Shown: one piece after another, positions 21,346 to 32,014 of the stretch
Layout of the letters: every line of letters starts with the position of its first letter
Numbering within the stretch: the first letter of the stretch is position 1
NCBI RefSeq assembly: GCF_002575655.3
Contig: NC_053039.3
Coordinates: 220,801,622-220,865,621, forward strand
DNA from: Aegilops tauschii subsp. strangulata
Lineage: Eukaryota > Streptophyta > Magnoliopsida > Poales > Poaceae
Length of the DNA: 64,000 nt
Direction of reading: 5' to 3'
Program-made: the position numbers and the translations under genes
Notes under the pieces: model-generated
The model's input: the letters and a program-made list of their open reading frames with translations, nothing else
Database searches by the model: none
Told to the model about the DNA's origin: nothing

Positions 21346-21365
21346 GCCCCACGGTGGGCGCCAAC
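21346..21365 (-). promoter_or_regulatory. Primer-binding site of the gypsy element
   Basis: Directly inside the 5' LTR, the - strand reads GTTGGCGCCCACCGTGGGGC. The TGGCGCC core is typical of tRNA-primed minus-strand starts in plant gypsy elements. Its presence here, and not next to the other LTR, fixes the element orientation as minus. Confidence 0.75.
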
Positions 21366-21909
21366 TGTCGTGGTTTTGTCACGGCAGATGTCCTAGTGAA
21401 AGGACTTAGTCGTGGAGCCATTGCAACGGGTTAGCTTAAAGGGGTTAAAGCGGGACAAAAGGACACAAGGAGTTTATATTGGTTCGGCCCCTTGTGGTGA
21501 AGGTAAAGGCCTAATCCAGTTGATGTGGAATTACTAGGGTTTCGATGACCAGAGAGCGAATCCGCTATGCCTGGCTCTCGAGTTGTTGTTTCTTGTCACT
21601 AAACCGCCGCCGGGTCGTCCCTTTATATACACAGGTTGACACCCGGCGATTTACAGAATCCCGAGACCAACTCATCAACGTGTCCGGCTCGGTTTCTACC
21701 CTTTCTTATCTTCCAATACAAGTTACATAACATATGGCGGTTTATGTCTACAGGCCCTAATCCGCCCTTGGGCCATGGGCCTCCGTGTTAGATCTCCTCC
21801 GTAAGGCGCCTTACTCCTTGTCTTCATGGGCTTCAAATATAGATAAATCATTATGGATATAATCCGGCCCCTCATGGCCGGTTTATACTCAGTAGTAATA
21901 TCCCCAACA
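21366..21909 (-). repeat. 5' LTR of the gypsy element with TATA box
   Basis: This 544-bp LTR begins TGTCGTGG and ends CCCCAACA on the + strand. Read on the - strand, TATATAAAG (21621-21629) is a good core promoter about 290 bases from the LTR start, so transcription would proceed leftward into gag. Confidence 0.9.
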
Positions 21910-23121
21910 TTAATGGTTTCCTTAAGGAAGAATTGTATATGATGCAGCCGGAAGGTTTTGTCGATCCTAAGAATGCTGACAAGGTATGCAAGCTTCAGCG
22001 CTCTATTTATGGGTTGGTGCAAGCATCTCGGAGTTGGAACATTCATTTTGATGAAATGATCAAAGCATTTGGGTTTATGCAGACTTATGGAGAAGCATGT
22101 GTTTACAAGAAAGTGAGTGGGATCTCTGTAGCATTTCTCATATTATATGTAGATGACATACTATTGATGGGAAATGATATAGACCTTTTGGAAAGCATAA
22201 AGGCCTACTTGAATAAGTGTTTTAGGACCTTCGAGAAGCTGCTTACATATTAGGCATCAAGATCTATAGAGATAGATTGAGACACCTCATTGGTCTTTCG
22301 CAAAGCACATACCTTGACAAGATATTGAAGAAGTTCAATATGGATCAGCCCAAGAAGGGGTTCTTGCCTGTATTGCAAGGTGTGAGATTGAGCACAGCTC
22401 AATGCCCAACCTCGGCAGAAGATAAAGAAAAGATGAGTGTCATCCCCTATGCCTCAGCCATAGGGTCTATTATGTATGCCATGCTGTGTACCAGACCTGA
22501 TGTGAACCTTGCCGTAAGTTTGGTAGGGAGGTACCAAAGTAATCCCGGTATGGAACACTGGACAGCGGTCAAGAATATCCTAAAGTACCTGAAAAGGACT
22601 AAGGATATGTTTCTCGTTTATGGAGGTGACGAAGAGCTTGTCGTAAAGGGTTACGTCGATGCTAGCTTCGACATAGATCTGGATGACTCTAAGTCACAAA
22701 CCGGATACGTGTACATTTTGAATGGTGGGGCAGTCAGCTGGTGAAGTTGCAAGCAAAGCGTCGTGGCGGGATCTACATGTGAAGCGGAGTACATAGCAGC
22801 CTCGGAGGCAGCACAGGAAGCAGTCTGGAAGAAGGAGTTCATCACCGACCTAGGAGTTATCCCAATGCGTCGGGCCCGATGACTCTCTTCTGTGACAACA
22901 CTGGAGCTATTGCCCTTGCCAAGGAGCCCAGGTTTCACAAGAAGACCAGGCATATCAAGCGTCGCTTCAACTCCATTCGTGAATATTTTCAAGATGGAGA
23001 CATAGATATTTGTAAAGTGGATACGGATCTGAATGTCGCAGATCCGTTGACTAAACCTCTACCACGAGCAAAACATGATCAACACCAGAACTCTATGGGT
23101 GTTCGATTCATCACAATGTAA
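21910..23121 (+). pseudogene. pol: Reverse transcriptase and RNase H remainder of element A
   Basis: After the gypsy insert and its repeated TTAAT, copia reverse transcriptase resumes (YMMQPEGFVDPKNADKVCKL) and carries the catalytic YVDD followed by ILLMGND near 22150. A shift near 22235 leads to the thumb and RNase H (TGYVYILNGGAVSW). A stop at 22742-22744 replaces the expected Trp or Cys codon. The end, MTLFCDNTGAIALAKEPRF to MGVRFITM at 23121, is the conserved Angela RNase H tail. Joining across the gypsy element restores the polyprotein order, confirming insertion into the reverse transcriptase gene. Confidence 0.9.
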
Positions 23122-23140
23122 CTAGATTATTGACTCTAGT

Positions 23141-23153
23141 GCAAGTGGGAGAC
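23141..23153 (+). other. Polypurine tract of element A
   Basis: GCAAGTGGGAGAC sits immediately upstream of the 3' LTR. The same motif, reversed, adjoins the 3' LTR of element C at 57128-57142. It is the priming site for plus-strand DNA synthesis. Confidence 0.8.
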
Positions 23154-24881
23154 TGTTGGAAATATGCCCTAGAGGCAATAATAAAGTGGTTATTATTATA
23201 TTTCCTTGTTCATGATAATCGTCTATTGTTCATGCTATAATTGTATTAACCGAAAACCGTAATACATGTGTGAATACATAGATCGTAATATGTCCCTAGT
23301 AAGCCTCTAGTTGACTAGCTCGTTGATCAATAGATGGTCGTGGTTTCCTGACCATGGACATTGGATGTTGTTGATAATGGGATCACATCATTAGGAGAAT
23401 GATGTGATGGACAAGACCCAATCCTAAGCATAGCACAAGATCATGTAGTTCGTTTGCTAGAGCTTTTCTAATGTCAAGTATCGTTTCCTTAGACCATGAA
23501 ACTGTGCAACTCCCGGATACTGTAGGAGTGCTTTGGGTGCATCAAACGTCACAACGTAACTGGGTGACTATAAAGGTGCACTACAGGTATCTCCGAAAGT
23601 GTCTGTTGGGTTGGCACAAATCGAGACTGGGTTTGTCACTCCGTATGACAGAGAGGTATCTCTGGGCCCACTCGGCAATGCATCATCATAATGAGCTCAA
23701 TGTGACTAATGAGTTAGCCACGAGATCATGCGTTGCGGAAAGAGTAAAGAGACTTGCCGGTAACGAGATTGAATGAGGTATGGGATACCGATGATGGAAT
23801 CTCGGGCAAGTAACATACCGATAGACAAAGGGAATTGTATACGGGATTGATTGAATGCCCGACATCGTGGTTCATCCGATGAGATCATCGTGGAACATGT
23901 GGGAGCAAACATGGGTATCCAGATCCCGCTGTTGGTTATTGGCCGGAGAGATGTCTCGGTCATGTCTGCATGGTTCCCGAACCCGTAGGGTCTACACACT
24001 TAAGGTTCGGTGACGCTAGAGTTGTTATGGGAAATAGTATGTGGTTACCGAAGGTTGTTCGGAGTCCCGGATGAGATCCCGGACGTGACGAGGAACTCCG
24101 GAATGGTCCGGAGGTGAAGATCGATATATTGGACGAAGGGTATTGAAGTCCGGAATTGTTCTGGGAGTACCGGGTGACGACCAGCGTGACCGAAAGGGGT
24201 TTCGGAGGCCCAGGCAAGCGTTGGGGGGCCTTATGGGCCAAGGGGAGGGGGCACACCAGCCCACTAAGGGGCTATGCGCCCCTCCCACCCCATCTCACGT
24301 AACTTGGAGAGGTGGGGCGCCTCCACCTGGCTTGGCTTGGGGGGCAAGTCTCCCTAGGATTTCCCTAGGGAGATCCAATCTGCCTTGGCCGTCGCCCCCT
24401 AGGGGAAACCCTAGGGCGCCTCCCCCTCTACCCTTCCCTTATATATAGTGAGGGGGTGGGAGGGCAGCAAAAAAAAAACCCTAGCGCAGCCCTCCCCCTG
24501 TCCAACACCTCCTCCTCCTCCTCCGTAGTGCTTGGTGAAGCCCTGCCGGAGAACCACGAGCTCCACCACCACCACGCCGTCGTACTGTCGGAGTTCTCCC
24601 TCAACTTCTCCTCTCCCCATGCTGGATCAAGAAGGAGGATACGTCCCCGGGCTTCACGTGTGTTGAACGCGGAGGCGTCGTCCGTTCGGCGCTTGATCGG
24701 ATCTTCCGCGATTTGAATCGCCGCGAGTACGACTCCATCAACCGCATTCTTGTAACTCTTCCGCTTAGCGATCTTCAAGGGTATGAAGATGCACTCCCTC
24801 TCTCTCTCTCATTGCTAGCATCTCCTAGATTGATCTTGGTGACATGCAGGAAAATTTTGAATTATTACTACATCCCCAACA
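23154..24881 (+). repeat. 3' LTR of element A
   Basis: This complete 1,728-bp LTR (TGTTGGAAAT...CCCCAACA) differs from the 5' LTR at about 37 of 855 compared bases and carries a TATATATA promoter motif near 24440. It is intact at the end that the 5' LTR has lost. Confidence 0.92.
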
Positions 24882-25672
24882 GAAAACACGGCCACAACTC
24901 TAGCAGACGCTAGCCCTACTACACTGGCCATCTCTGATGCCCCAACTCAGCAGACCCCAACTGCAGCAAATAGTATGATGATGCCAGTTGACATAGCACC
25001 GGCTCTACGATGCAAAAACCCCATTCCAGCAAAGAGCACACCAAATCCAATTGCCAAACCCCTTTTCAAACGAGAGAGAGCCCCAATTGCAGCAAATAGG
25101 ACTCTTGTTCCACTTCTTCCCAGTTTAGAAGATGAAGCTTATATTGTTGTCAGGAACTTTGTGCGCATCTTTCCTTCATGGAAAGATTATACCACAGACA
25201 AAGAACAATTTCCAATCTTCCTCCGCAACTTATGCGTAAGTAACGTACTAATGTTATTCATGGTAATTACTGCATATGTTTCTACTGACAGAAGACACAA
25301 GATTTTCATTCTTTTAAATAGGCGAGGACCAAACTGGATAGTCAAGACGAGCAAGTGTTGGTTGCACTTTTCAAGCAATCGTTGAAGAAGTATCCTTCCT
25401 ACCCGAGTCAAGCGCACTTCAATGGCAAGCCTCTAAACAAAATTTATGTGATGTCTTCGGTGCTACATTTACCAGACAGTGACTGGAATAATCTTGTTAC
25501 ACAATGGTCTCGTCTGCGGCGTAAGGTACTGTCTATGATATCACATCACAATTTGAACTACATTTCTGCATGTGCCTTAACGTCTCACTTGTACGAAAAC
25601 TGTTTGCAGAAGAACATTCATTCTCAAGGGACTACAGAATCTCGCAACTATACTGCATACTGCATTGCTCTT

Positions 25673-26251
25673 GTGAGTACCTCTTGCCCTATATGACCAT
25701 ACTTACTTTCATAGCTCGTTGATTATGTAGCATCACTGCACATGTTAGCCTCGTTATCCTCCATTTGGTGGACATAATAAGATCTGTATCGACTCTTACA
25801 TAAATTTAGAATCAACCCAATGCTTTTGATGAGGTTTAGCTTTGCAGTCCTCTTGTAAGACTGAACATCGTCTATCATTGTACTTACATTAACAGCTACT
25901 CCCTCCGTCCCATAATATAAGAGTGTTTTGTACAGTACACAAGTGTTCAAAACACTCTTATATTGTGGGAAGAGGGATTGGTTCATTGTGTAGCATTCTG
26001 CATCTTATCTCCCTCGCCCACCATTTACTAAAAAAATCAAATCTATATTTAATCTTACCAAAAAGTTGAATACACAGACAATGCTAGTGCAGAAGTGTAG
26101 CCCATTGCTCTTGTCAGTACATTTTGTCCTGTCACGGTTGTACTTCCAGGGATTGGTAGTTGATTATGTAGCATCAATCTGCATCTTATCTTCATTATCC
26201 TCTATCCCTTCCAGTATTATCATATCTATAATTACTCTTTACAAAATGTAG
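25673..26251 (+). repeat. Triplicated intron segment in the split gene
   Basis: The phrase GATTATGTAGCATCA(AT)CTGCA(TC)... followed by a CCTC(C/T)AT and CAATGCT landmark occurs around 25720, 25985 and 26161. A partial copy of the preceding exon end (ATTGCTCTTGTCAGTAC) lies at 26104-26121. This looks like local tandem duplication of exon-intron DNA. Confidence 0.55.
25899..25978. mobile_element. Stowaway-type MITE in an intron of the split gene
   Basis: The left end is CTCCCTCCGTCCCATAATATAAGAG after a TA. The right half is its complement (CTCTTATATTGTGGGAAGAGGGA). The ~80-bp palindrome matches the Stowaway/mariner miniature family common in Triticeae introns. The right terminus is slightly decayed. 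Confidence 0.85.
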
Positions 26252-27184
26252 AGTACATGCAATGCTTATGAAGAAGATTATGTGCTGAAATTCTTGAGTT
26301 ATCCTTCCCTTGACATGGAGAAGGGCATTATAAAGCCAGTGTTAACTGTTCATGTAAGTCAGTCCTTCTAAAGCCTTTATCCTCAACTGTTGTTTAATTT
26401 GCTCATACTCCCTATCGTCAACTGTTGTTTAGTTTGTCGTTCCTATCAAAATGCATGTTCGCAACAACTGTAAGTTCCTAGTTTTAGTTGTAAAACCAAA
26501 TTCCTTAATCATACCATGCACAATACTCAATACTCCCTATATGTATGCTTGTTTTTGTGGATCTATAATCCAGTGTGTGGTGGAGCAGCCCACATCTCCT
26601 GGTTTATCTTACTGATGTGGCTGATGATATGAACAACATGCCATGCACATTAACCAAAATAGATGCAATGATTGTCTTTCCCCTTCATCTATGCTTGTTT
26701 TGTTGACATGGTAATCCAGTAGTGTGGTGAAGCTCCCCGCATGATGAACAATGCCAAATTATGCTATTGATATTTTGAACTTACTCTTTTATTTTCTAAT
26801 TTGAAATTGGATGGAATTGACAGCACAGTTACCATCTTTGTTTATACATGTACAAAACTTGTCATCTCTCTGCTTGTTTCAGGGTGATATGCCTGATGGC
26901 ATGCACAAGTCTGCTAAAGGCTGTGAGACAAACCCAACATATATTGCAGCAAAGAAGGCAAAATATCTCGAAGATAGCGAGACAAGCCCAAAGTCTTGTC
27001 TTGATGCAGTGTTCAAGTTACTTGAGACTAGCAGTCAGACAAGCTCACAAAATTTGTTGTCTGAATTAGTTCGACTTCTTCAGTCCCAAGTTCTAGCAGA
27101 AAGGCATTCTGCAACTCAACTTCGACTTGAAGTCCTATCTCTAAGAAATATTGCAAAGAACACCAATGAGAACCTGCTACTTCT

Positions 27185-28345
27185 TGAGCTTGCGTTCGTT
27201 TTTTCCTTGAAGAGGAAAGGGTGATGCAGCAGAGTAGAGTAAGTATTTCCCTTAGTTTTAAGAACCAAGGTATCAATCCAGTAGGAGACAACGCACAAGT
27301 CATCGAATACCTGCACAAACAAACACCAACTTGCACGCAACGCGATAAGGGGTTGTCAATCCATTCACGGTTATTTGCAAAGTGAGATCCCATAGAGATG
27401 GATAAACGGTAAAGTAATATTTTTGGTATTTTTGGTTTATGGAACGGAAAGTAAAAGATTGCAAAGGAAGTAAAAAGGAAACTACAATTGTAGATCGGAA
27501 ACTTATATGATGGAAAATAGACCCCGGGGCCATAGGTTTCACTAGAGGCTTCTCTCAAGATAGAAAAAATTACGGTGGGTGAACAATTATTGCCGAGCAA
27601 TTGATAGAAAAGCGCATAATTATGACGATATCTAAGGCAATGATCATGAATATAGGCATCACGTCTGTATCAAGTAGACCGACTCCTGCCTGCATCTACT
27701 ACTATTACTCCACACATCGACCGACTCCTGCCTGCATCTAGAGTATTAATTTCATAAGAACAGAGTAACGCATTAAGTAAGATGTCATGATGTAGCGGAA
27801 TAAACTCAAGCAATATGATGAAAACGCCATCTTGTTATCCTTGATGGCAACAATACAATACGTGTTGGCTCCCCTTCTGTCACTAGGATCGAGCACCGCA
27901 AGATTGAACCCAAAGCTAAGCACTTCCCCCATTGCATGAAAAACCAATCTAGTTGTCCAAACCAAATCGATAGTTCGAAGAGACTTGCAAAGATATAAAA
28001 TCATGCATATAAGAATTCAGAGAAGATTCAAATAATATTCATAGATAAGCTGATCATAAATCCACAATTCACCGGATCTCGGCAAACACACCGCAAAAGA
28101 GTATTACATCAGATAGATCTCCAAGAACATCAAGGAGAACATGGTGTTGAGAATCAAAGAGAGAGAAGAAGTCATCTAGCTACTAGCTATGGACCCGTAG
28201 GTCTGAGGTAAACTACTCACGCTTCATCGAAGAGGCAATTGTGTTGATGTAGAAGCCCTCCGTGATCGAATCCCCCTCCGGCAGGAAGCCGGAAAAGGCC
28301 CCTAGATGGGATCTCACGGGTACAAAAGGTTGCGGCAGTGGAAAA
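27185..28345 (-). repeat. Unclassified dispersed repeat, copy 2 (inverted)
   Basis: The start CTTGAGCTTGCGTTCGTTTT is followed by GAGGAAAGGGTGATGCAGC and AACCAAGGTATCAATCCAG. Further on come the block GACTCCTGCCTGCATCTACT (twice, 27680 and 27724) and CTATGGACCCGTAGGTC near 28190. It is the reverse complement of copy 1 with extra sequence at its far end. This is a high-copy Triticeae sequence of uncertain class and contains no gene. Confidence 0.65.
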
Positions 28346-30379
28346 GTGTTTCCGAGTCGCGTTGACCATGAACATCCGGTGTCACCCAATGACGGTTGAC
28401 TAGAGCAGAGTCGCTGGACGACCGGCGTCCTTCGGACGATCGGACCTTCGCGAGCCTCCGGACGTCCGGAACCCGTCGGACGTCCGACGCCTGTCTGCGC
28501 ACAGTGTATGGGGTCGAGGCCCATGTGCCCATTCGACCCCCTAGACTATATACACTCCTCCTCCTCCCTCTTATTAGGGTTAGCATTGGTTTAGCTCATT
28601 TGAGATATAGAGCTTTGCTCATCCACTTGATACATACTCCATTTGAGACCGAGGCCTCCGCGGAGAAGATCCCAAGTGGATTCAAGCCCCCGCAAGGGAA
28701 GATCCCCTAGTGGATTCAAGACCTACTCTTGGAGAAGAACTAGCTACTTGTATCCTCCCTTTGTTTTGTTTGAATCTTGTATCACTCTTTATGTTCATGG
28801 ATCTAGCACATGTGTGATCGTTTCTCGTTGATTTGAGTGTTTCCTCTCGTTTCCCCTCTCGTGTGTTCTTCATGTTCTTCGTGGGAACCCCTCCAAATTG
28901 TGAAAGATCGGCCCCTAGGGTTCCACCCTACATCAGTTAATGTTTCTGCAGGACTGAAGGGACATGCGGTACCACCCCGGTAGAGGTGGACTTGAGTTCC
29001 CGACAGTCTCTTGCGAGTCGAGTTGACCATGAGGGTACCCGCGAGTTGATGTGTAGTCGGGTTGACCTGGAGGGTACCCGCGAGATCTCTATGTGGCACG
29101 GCCGGGCATTTCGGGCCCTTACCGTAAATCCATGAGACGGGGCGATGGGGTCACATGACCATGAGTCTCTGCTCGTTACCGTGCGCTCCCAATACACTAA
29201 TGGTTTGGATATGTGATCTGAGTAGGCCTCTGGCCTTTTCGCACTGACCACCATGTGGGAATAAGTATGGGCACTCTGCATCGTATGTATCAGTCGAAAG
29301 CTCTTCGAACATCAGCGGTTGAGCGGCACGCGCCCAGGTGGTCCGCGTAAGCACCTGCTTTGTTATAGAGGTAGCCTAGTGCAATGGGCGATGAGCCCAA
29401 GACCCCTGCGCACTTAGGATGTAGACCAGCGTGCTGGCCTCTCTGTTGAGCCTAGGTAGGATTGCGGTGTGTTGATCGGCCGAGGCCGGTCATGACCTGA
29501 TGTGTGTCCGGCCAGAGTTGATCGAGCGTGTTGGGTAAGTTGGTGCACCCCTGCAGGGAAGTATATCTATTCAAATAGCCGCGTCCACGGTAACGAATGC
29601 TCGAAGTTGTATCCCGATTGATACAACTAGAACTGGATGCTGAGGCATGAGAAACGGATATGATGGCTCCGGGATTGCTTTCTCGCAGGGAGTCGAGGAA
29701 GGATCTCTGGGCGTGTTTACTACAACTTACTTGCTAAATATAATATGCTATTCTTTAGTCTTCTAAATGCTGCAAGATTCTTGAAGGTGCTAGTCTTCGA
29801 TAGGCTAGGTCTTTCCTATATTCTGGCATTTCTGCAGTCTAGTCCAAAGATATAGCCCCATTCCTTTGATACCGATGCATACTTAGCATAGTTCTGATGT
29901 AAGTCTTGCCAGTACTTTGGATGAGTACTCACCGTTGCTTTGCTACCCTCTTTTCCCCCATATCCGAGTGTTGCGATCAGATGACGGAGCCCAGGAGCGA
30001 GATGCCACCACCGACGACTACTACTACCCCGAGGGTGCCTACTACTACGTGGAGACCGACAACGACCAGGAGTAGTTAGGAGGCTCCCAGGCAGGAGGCC
30101 TTGCCTTTTCGATCGTTGTTGCTTTTGCGCTAGCCTTCTTAAGGCAAACTTGTTTAACTTATGTGTGTACTCAGATATTTTTGCTTCCGTTGACACTTGT
30201 GTTTTCGAGCTTATGTATTCGATCCCTCGAGGCCCTTGGCTTGTAATATGAAGCTTATATTATTTTAAAGTGGTGTCTAGAGTCGTGTTGTGATATCTTC
30301 CAATGAGTCCCTGATCTTGATCGGAAATATTTGCGTGTATGATTAGTGTACGATTGAAAAGGGGGCGTCACGTGTGACA
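28346..30379. repeat. Decayed LTR-type retroelement DNA, non-coding
   Basis: 28380-28935 has the make-up of a Triticeae LTR: GGACGTCCGACG-type repeats, an ACTATATACACTCC TATA region and an ordered 5' leader-like sequence. 28938-30379 is a second LTR-like block with TACTACTACCCCGAGGGTGC and GACCAGGAGTAGTTAGGAGG, ending near GTGTGACA. No gag or pol frame is associated. I infer truncated or solo gypsy LTRs but cannot define exact ends or a family. Confidence 0.5.
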
Positions 30380-31613
30380 TTACCTGTTGAGCATGACAAT
30401 CTTGTTGCATGCGTTCTCCTCACTCGACGACCACGTCACACGACGACCCTCACCATCACGTCTATCTTCAGCAAATCAACATGGTAGATATAGAGGTGAG
30501 TGGCAGAAACTTAACTGAGGGACAGGTATCAACAACTCTAATACAAAACTGCTCAAACTCAAAAAACTTTGGAAAAAGGGAGGCATCTAATCCCAAATCC
30601 TTCACCTTGTATGCGTGCCCCTGGCTGCACTGGACGTGCGCTCCTACTCACAGCTGGACATGTGTTCCTGGCATGGTCTTCTGGCTGGTCAAAACATCCA
30701 ACCACTGACAAGCAGAGATTTGGCATGGACACCGTCAGGGCACACCCGAGAAACGGCGGAAAGCAGGTAGCGTCGATGCGTCGATGAGCAGGAAGGTTGC
30801 GAAGGAGAGGAGGCCACTCGAGGGCCAGGGCCTGGTGGCGGAAATCAGGTAGCATCGATGCGTCGATGAGCAGGAGGGTTGCGGGGGAGAGGAGGCCACT
30901 CGAAGGCCAGGGTCCGCCCCGACATGGTGTTGGTCGTTACCATACTCAAGTAGCTCCAAGATGTAAGTAAAGCCGCGGCCGCCGCCGATAGATTCGTAGA
31001 TGCGCGGCAGCGGTGAGGCGGCGAGATCGGCGTCAATGGCTGCTGGCCGCTTGGGGCGCCCCGCCGCTGCACGTTAGGCAAACTCTTCGCCACCGGGTGG
31101 TGGCGCCACACCATCACAAACTCCCACCGGCGCTGAACCGCAACACCGGCACCTGGACCTCGACGGCGCCGAGCGCTTCATTGGAGGATCCGTGGAAGTC
31201 GGCTTGTTTTTTTTTGGCGGGGTAGGGGAGGAGATAAGGACGTGTGCGTCCACCCGATCTATATTAACAAAGGTGGATGTGTTTGAATCGGTCTTCTACT
31301 CAGTCGGGGGACATAAACGGCTTTGTTACGGGGCCTTGGGTGTCCATGCAAGAGCCTACTTGAAAAACGTAAAAAGGCGACGAAAACATACGAAATTACG
31401 ATGATAAGAAACGCTTCTTCTTTTAATAATAGCTGTAGATTTATGCAGAGCACCTCGTTCAAGACGACATGGTCGGAACCACCGGAGGAGACCAAAAGCC
31501 GACTTGCTCAAGTCGAGCTAGAGGTCCAACAGCTCAAGGGAAGTGCCGCAAAAGGCATTCCCTTGTCAATATTCTTGAAGAAAAAATGATGCCCATAAAA
31601 AAATACAGCAATA
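30380..31613. other. Intergenic region upstream of the MED26-like gene
   Basis: Apart from the tandem duplication at 30755-30915, no gene or mobile element is recognised. The 31323-31589 frame has no family features. GC content rises toward 31140, and the sequence may include degraded transposon DNA. Confidence 0.4.
30755..30915. repeat. 82-bp tandem duplication
   Basis: GGCGGAAAGCAGGTAGCGTC at 30755 and GGCGGAAATCAGGTAGCATC at 30837 begin two adjacent copies that stay about 90% identical through GAGGCCACTCGA(G/A)GGCCAGGG. The cause is local duplication; no protein is implied. Confidence 0.85.
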
Positions 31614-31700
31614 CTTCCTTTGTAAAGAATGTAAAGAAATATAAGAGTGTTTAGATCTACTAGTAAACTACGCTCTACTAAACGCCCTTATATTTCTATT
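31614..31700. mobile_element. Stowaway-type MITE upstream of the MED26-like gene
   Basis: After a TA, CTTCCTTTGTAAAG... leads to AAATATAAGAGTGTTTAGATC, and the second half holds the complement CTAAACGCCCTTATATTTCT. The right tip is decayed. It sits roughly 315 bp before the start codon, a common position for these elements. Confidence 0.7.
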
Positions 31701-32014
31701 ATTTTTCTTCTAATTACCCGACCAATATGCCAACCTTTAACCAACCACCACCATCACGCCCTTAGCGGGTCCGCGAGCTCGCTTACCGGATCCAGACCAG
31801 GCGCGCGTCCAATTTCCCCAATCCCGGCCCCATTCTCCCTCCTCCAATCCAAATCGCCGCCTCCCACCACCAATCCGTCCCCTCACATGGCTGCGCTCCA
31901 CTCGGCGGCGGGGCCGCGTAGTCCGTCTGCGTAGCGATCGGACCTTAGTGTTTCGGTGGTGCGCGCCGGGTTGCCTTATCGGAGTTCGTGGGTGTTGACT
32001 ACCAGGGCGAGCGG

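Larger units (their letters stand above)
8170..21909 (-). mobile_element. Tat-type gypsy LTR retrotransposon with an extra antisense gene
   Basis: The element is 13,740 bp, begins TGTCATGG and ends CCCCAACA, and is flanked by an exact TTAAT duplication (8165-8169 and 21910-21914). The ends are LTRs of 544-545 bp. On the - strand the order is primer-binding site, gag, protease, reverse transcriptase, RNase H, second RNase H and integrase. Integrase after RNase H defines gypsy. A second RNase H and extra reading frames beyond integrase are known traits of the Tat lineage. The two LTRs differ at about 19 sites by eye (3.5%). Five in-frame stops and a frameshift disable gag-pol, while integrase is still open. 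I did not assign a TREP family name. Confidence 0.92.
2377..24881 (+). mobile_element. Angela-type copia LTR retrotransposon A, interrupted by a gypsy element
   Basis: The element begins TGTTGGAAATATGCC and ends CATCCCCAACA. It is flanked by AAAAA (2372-2376) and GAAAA (24882-24886), a target duplication with one mismatch. Order is 5' LTR, leader, gag, protease, integrase, reverse transcriptase, RNase H, polypurine tract and 3' LTR, so integrase precedes reverse transcriptase as in copia. Removing the nested gypsy insert leaves about 8.8 kb, normal for this family. Coding is broken by at least five frameshifts or stops, and the primer-binding site is deleted. The two LTRs differ by roughly 4% in the portions compared by eye, so the copy is old and non-autonomous. 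Confidence 0.93.
24887..27184 (+). pseudogene. 3' exons of the split gene-like sequence, function unknown
   Basis: The exon cut by element A resumes here (TATTLADASPTTLA) and runs to a GT donor at 25236 (FPIFLRNLC). Further exons have good splice sites and consistent phase: 25322-25525 (SVLHLPDSDWNNLVTQWSRL), 25610-25672 (SQGTTESRNYTAYCIAL), 26252-26353 (AYEEDYVLKFLSYPSLDMEK) and 26883 to about 27184 (SQTSSQNLLSELVRLLQSQ, a likely helical tail). The W-x2-LV-x2-W then HSQGTTESR pattern resembles plant transposase-24-type proteins, a tentative match. The last exon runs into the dispersed repeat at 27185, so the true stop is lost or not visible. Confidence 0.5.

Noticed and set aside
31988..32014. 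In-frame GTG start for the MED26-like gene
   Set aside because: A GTG start would be exceptional in a plant nuclear gene, and an ATG in good context follows at 32015.
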